From Paulownia fortunei (lineage: Eukaryota > Streptophyta > Magnoliopsida > Lamiales > Paulowniaceae): a stretch of 64,000 nt of DNA. Where the stretch lies: NCBI GenBank assembly GCA_019321725.1, contig CM033108.1, positions 21,527,799-21,591,798 on the forward strand, in the 5' to 3' direction. Of the stretch, positions 61,232 to 64,000 are shown piece by piece. The notes beneath the pieces were generated by a model. It was not told the DNA's origin, did no database searches, and saw only the letters and a program-made list of their open reading frames with translations. Numbering within the stretch: the first letter of the stretch is position 1; the number at the start of each line of letters is the position of its first letter. The position numbers and the translations under genes were made by a program.

Positions 61232-62040
61232 GAGAGGGCATAGACACACAAGTAAGCTCTTCTTTGGTTTTAGGGCAATGGAGAGGAAGGAATGACAATG
61301 CATCAATGGTCGCCTGCTTGTGCAAGGCAATCCCTTCATCCCCTCATAAGTGGCTCTTTCTCTTCCCTTCCATTCTCTGTCCTCCATTCCCTTTTATGTA
61401 AAATGAGAATATATCAAATAAATAATGACACCAGAATAATGGACTGAAATTTTCAATCTGATTTGTCCCCTTCCAATCCAAATATGGAGAATCCTGACAA
61501 CTTTCAACATGCATTTGCTACATTCCCAGCCATGCATTTTCCAATAACAAAAGCTTCCAAGTAGTTAAAATAATCATGCACGAAGAAATTACCATTTAAT
61601 TTAGAGAATGTGAACTAGCGAAAATTAAGAATTCCAAAGTTTACAGCTCATTTAATTCGCCGCTTCATTCGCTGAACCAGTGTTCAAAGTGGTCAAACCA
61701 GAACATACAGCGATAAATTGATTCACAAATTCCATACAGATGTGCTAAATTACTTACCATTTTGACAAGCAAAAATCCCCCAAAACAAGTCCACATAATC
61801 ACAGTAGATCTAAAGACCCCGCATAACACACCGAGAATTGACTTGAAAAAACAACATAACCCATTAAACATTTTAAGTACAGTACACACAACGAGACTGA
61901 ACAACCATCATGTAATCAACGGGCACATGGCTTCAAGAACGTACTAAACAAATCACCATTTCTTCAATTCTCTGTTTCCCATATTATGAATTCATTACAC
62001 AAAAGTAGTATCAGTCGAATTAAGAAAAAACCTGGAGCAT
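59049..62040 (-). CDS. PORR-domain protein, probable organellar intron-splicing factor (2 exons)
   Basis: PORR (plant organelle RNA recognition) proteins bind RNA and promote group II intron splicing in mitochondria or chloroplasts. The long exon is 59049..60422. It has no ATG before codon 28 of that exon. A short coding exon at 62032..62040 (ATG CTC CAG, donor CAG/GT) joins it in frame at an AACAG/G acceptor, giving a 460-aa protein starting MLQDGKLL. The N-terminus is rich in Pro, His and Ser without acidic residues after position 4, which suits a transit peptide. The PORR domain spans about 80-410, beginning WKKDPYFDSIDSIHKSLEIK and including KVLRFLRSYPSFFEEF, LPLKVIKGLQWYLGLPDEFL and LLHELLCLFVEHAAERKSLF. 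It ends in a polar tail. Similarity by eye is to the WTF9-like group. The alternative start is the internal Met at codon 31 of the protein (MISTPIRN). Confidence 0.85.
60967..60990 (+). repeat. (CCCCA)n run
   Basis: Four to five CCCCA units occur in an AT-rich setting. The complementary strand is G-rich with four G tracts. Confidence 0.85.
61201..61231 (+). repeat. (CT)n(CA)n microsatellite
   Basis: CT units run directly into about nine CA units. Confidence 0.92.
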
Positions 62041-62260
62041 ACGGGTGGCTATTTCTCCTGCCTATGATGGATTTAGATTTTTAACCCATTTCAGTGGCAA
62101 GCCAATTCTTCCAACTGGGTTTTTCTCGATTTTCATCAACGCAGTGAATTAGGGTTGGAAAGTGGCTAATTGAGCTTTTTACGGAGTGCACAATGCAAAT
62201 AACCCATTCTGGTGGGAAATTATATATGGGACAAATTGGCCCTCACTCCACTGAGAAATT
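62041..62260 (-). promoter_or_regulatory. Probable 5' UTR and proximal promoter of the PORR gene
   Basis: The segment directly upstream of the proposed ATG is less AT-rich and non-repetitive. No upstream ATG in frame was noticed. Promoter elements were not resolved. Confidence 0.35.
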
Positions 62261-64000
62261 TGGCAGAAAAAAGGGGATGGTGCACTTTGCCAACACCCAT
62301 GCAATTCAAGGCTGCATTCTGCTATTTTTTCTTTTTTAGGGTGCAAAAGGGCTAATTAAGGTGTTTTCAGGGTGTAAAATGCAAAATACCCAATATTATT
62401 TTGAAAGGGGAAAAATTGCCACTTTTCCTTTTTATGGTGACACGAAATTTTTTGCCACTTTTATTTTTCTTTTTCAGAATATCTCTGGTAATACTAATTA
62501 TTTATTATAATATTTAAATAAAATTATATCCTACTATATATCTATTAATTATAATAAAATAATATTAATAAATTGTTTATAGTTAAAAATATCTTTCATA
62601 AACCACGATCTAATAACATTTCACATTACATCATTTTTTTCAACAAAAATATCAAATACATTTCATTCGTTACACTTTCTCCGAACCCATTATTGAGAAT
62701 ATATTCTCTCATAATACTCTTATGAAAACATTAAAAAATAACACCAAACATAATATGGATTTCATGTAAAAAAGAGAGAATATTTTTGTTAATTAGGTAT
62801 TGTATTAATAAGGTTTCAGACCAATTTTTTTTTCTATGGCTGGGGTTATATTTGGGTAAGAAGAAAATTAACATAAAAAGAAAAAAAGGAAAAAAAATCA
62901 AATTTGCAAAAAATGAAATTTTTTATAAAAAAACTTAGTTGCGACACCGAAAAATTTTGTGAGAATATTTATACACTTGAACTATCGTGTCATGAGTTTT
63001 TTGGGTAGCAAATCAATTGAATGATTTTTTTTTCAAAAATAAAATAATACCACGCTAATGATATTTTACACACATGCACTATCAGCAATTACTGATTTAA
63101 TTACACCACATCATCTTCAAACAATACCTCAAAGTTAGACTCCAACTACAATAAAAGCTAATGCAATTTTATATCATAAGCCATAACCAAAATTTCTTAT
63201 ATCATAAATAGTGTAATTGACATTTTGCACACTTAAAACAGGTAAAGCTTGACAGTTTGCATCCCCAATCACATTTGGCATTTCTCAATGTCGTTGTATA
63301 ATCAAACAACTCAAATAACTAGGGCCAGACTTAGGACTTGGGACTCCACCTTCAGTATTGATTGACGGTGACATGCCAACCCCTTAATGTGGGTTAATCT
63401 CTAGCTTTGCATCTATAACCTTCCCTCTCCATGTTGGCAAATATTAAGCATGACGAGGCCTAGGCATTTTTTAAATCAAATCTACTTAACATATTTTAAT
63501 AATGTTGTAGCTCACCACATGTAATTTATACTCATTTATCCATATTTAGCTACTGACTATAATTATGACTATAACACACAACTGTCTTTATTCGCACATC
63601 ATATGAATTGATAGATATCTCATAATTGATGTTGTTGCGCATGCTCTAGCACTGCTTCCTAATAGTAACGTGCCTACCAATTTCACCATATATGAAATTC
63701 ATCAAAATCTTATGCCATTTCGTGTGCAAATTTCAGTTCAATCTTGATGGCACAAGCCTACTTAAGGAGAGCAAAATGAGTAACCTATATGCCCCAAAAA
63801 GGCTCCAACCCACACTTTCAACTCTGCTTTCAGTCTTTAGAGATAGCAATACAAAGTGTACATCAAGCAAGAAGTCATAACTTTAAAGCAGTCAAGTAAT
63901 TTTTTTTTCTAGGTTATAGAAAGTTTTATCCTTAAGATAGTAAAAATATTAATTGAATGTTATACCTATTTTGGAGCAAGTGTCTTTGTCCACCTTTATA
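62261..64000. other. Intergenic AT-rich DNA to the window end
   Basis: No gene was recognised. Positions 63240..63900 are less AT-rich, and minus-strand frames there (for example around 63650..63850) give short protein-like strings but no domain I can name. Confidence 0.4.

Larger units (their letters stand above)
60423..62031 (-). other. Proposed intron 1 of the PORR gene
   Basis: A GT donor at 62031..62030 and an AG acceptor at 60424..60423 bound 1.6 kb of AT-rich DNA without coding resemblance. It holds a CCCCA run (60967..60990) and a (CT)n(CA)n tract (61201..61231). Confidence 0.55.

Noticed and set aside
63650..63880. Protein-like strings on both strands near the window end
   Set aside because: No recognisable domain, and frames are short and interrupted. 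The window ends before context could help.

Overview
The window looks like nuclear DNA of a flowering plant, probably a eudicot. It is very AT-rich, the genes carry long introns with GT..AG borders, and the proteins read like known Arabidopsis families. I cannot name the species. Stowaway-like MITEs and the style of the repeats would fit an asterid, but that is weak evidence.

Only three genes look intact. NQR (2413..4913, +, 3 exons, 196 aa) encodes a flavodoxin-fold NAD(P)H:quinone oxidoreductase. A PIP5K gene (41014..45290, +, 8 exons, 778 aa) encodes a type I/II-B phosphatidylinositol-4-phosphate 5-kinase with eight MORN repeats and resembles Arabidopsis PIP5K4/5/6. A PORR-domain gene (59049..62040, -) encodes a probable organellar RNA-splicing factor. 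They share no pathway. Just downstream of the PORR stop, on the same strand, lies a frameshifted coding-like relic that I could not identify (about 58130..59042).

Most of the remainder is transposon debris. At 1..1600 there is a decayed plant-mobile-domain (PMD) gene. At 7025..about 19480 there is a decayed minus-strand Ty1/copia element. Its 3' untranslated region is split by a 5.9 kb hAT transposon (8478..14387) with a perfect 8-bp target duplication, and that hAT is itself interrupted by a 399-bp MITE (9249..9647). A second minus-strand copia element is delimited precisely (49643..56389) by paired LTRs and the target duplication ATGGA. Between 20 and 40 kb there are no genes. That stretch holds MITE families (Stowaway-like copies and a family with GGGATGGTAA-type ends), a perfect 30-bp inverted repeat, local duplications, microsatellites and AT-rich filler.

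I found no CRISPR array, rRNA, convincing tRNA or obviously new molecular system. The points most worth a second look are the three-level transposon nest, the unidentified relic beside the PORR gene, the integrase D-to-N change shared by both copia elements, and the 30-bp hairpin.
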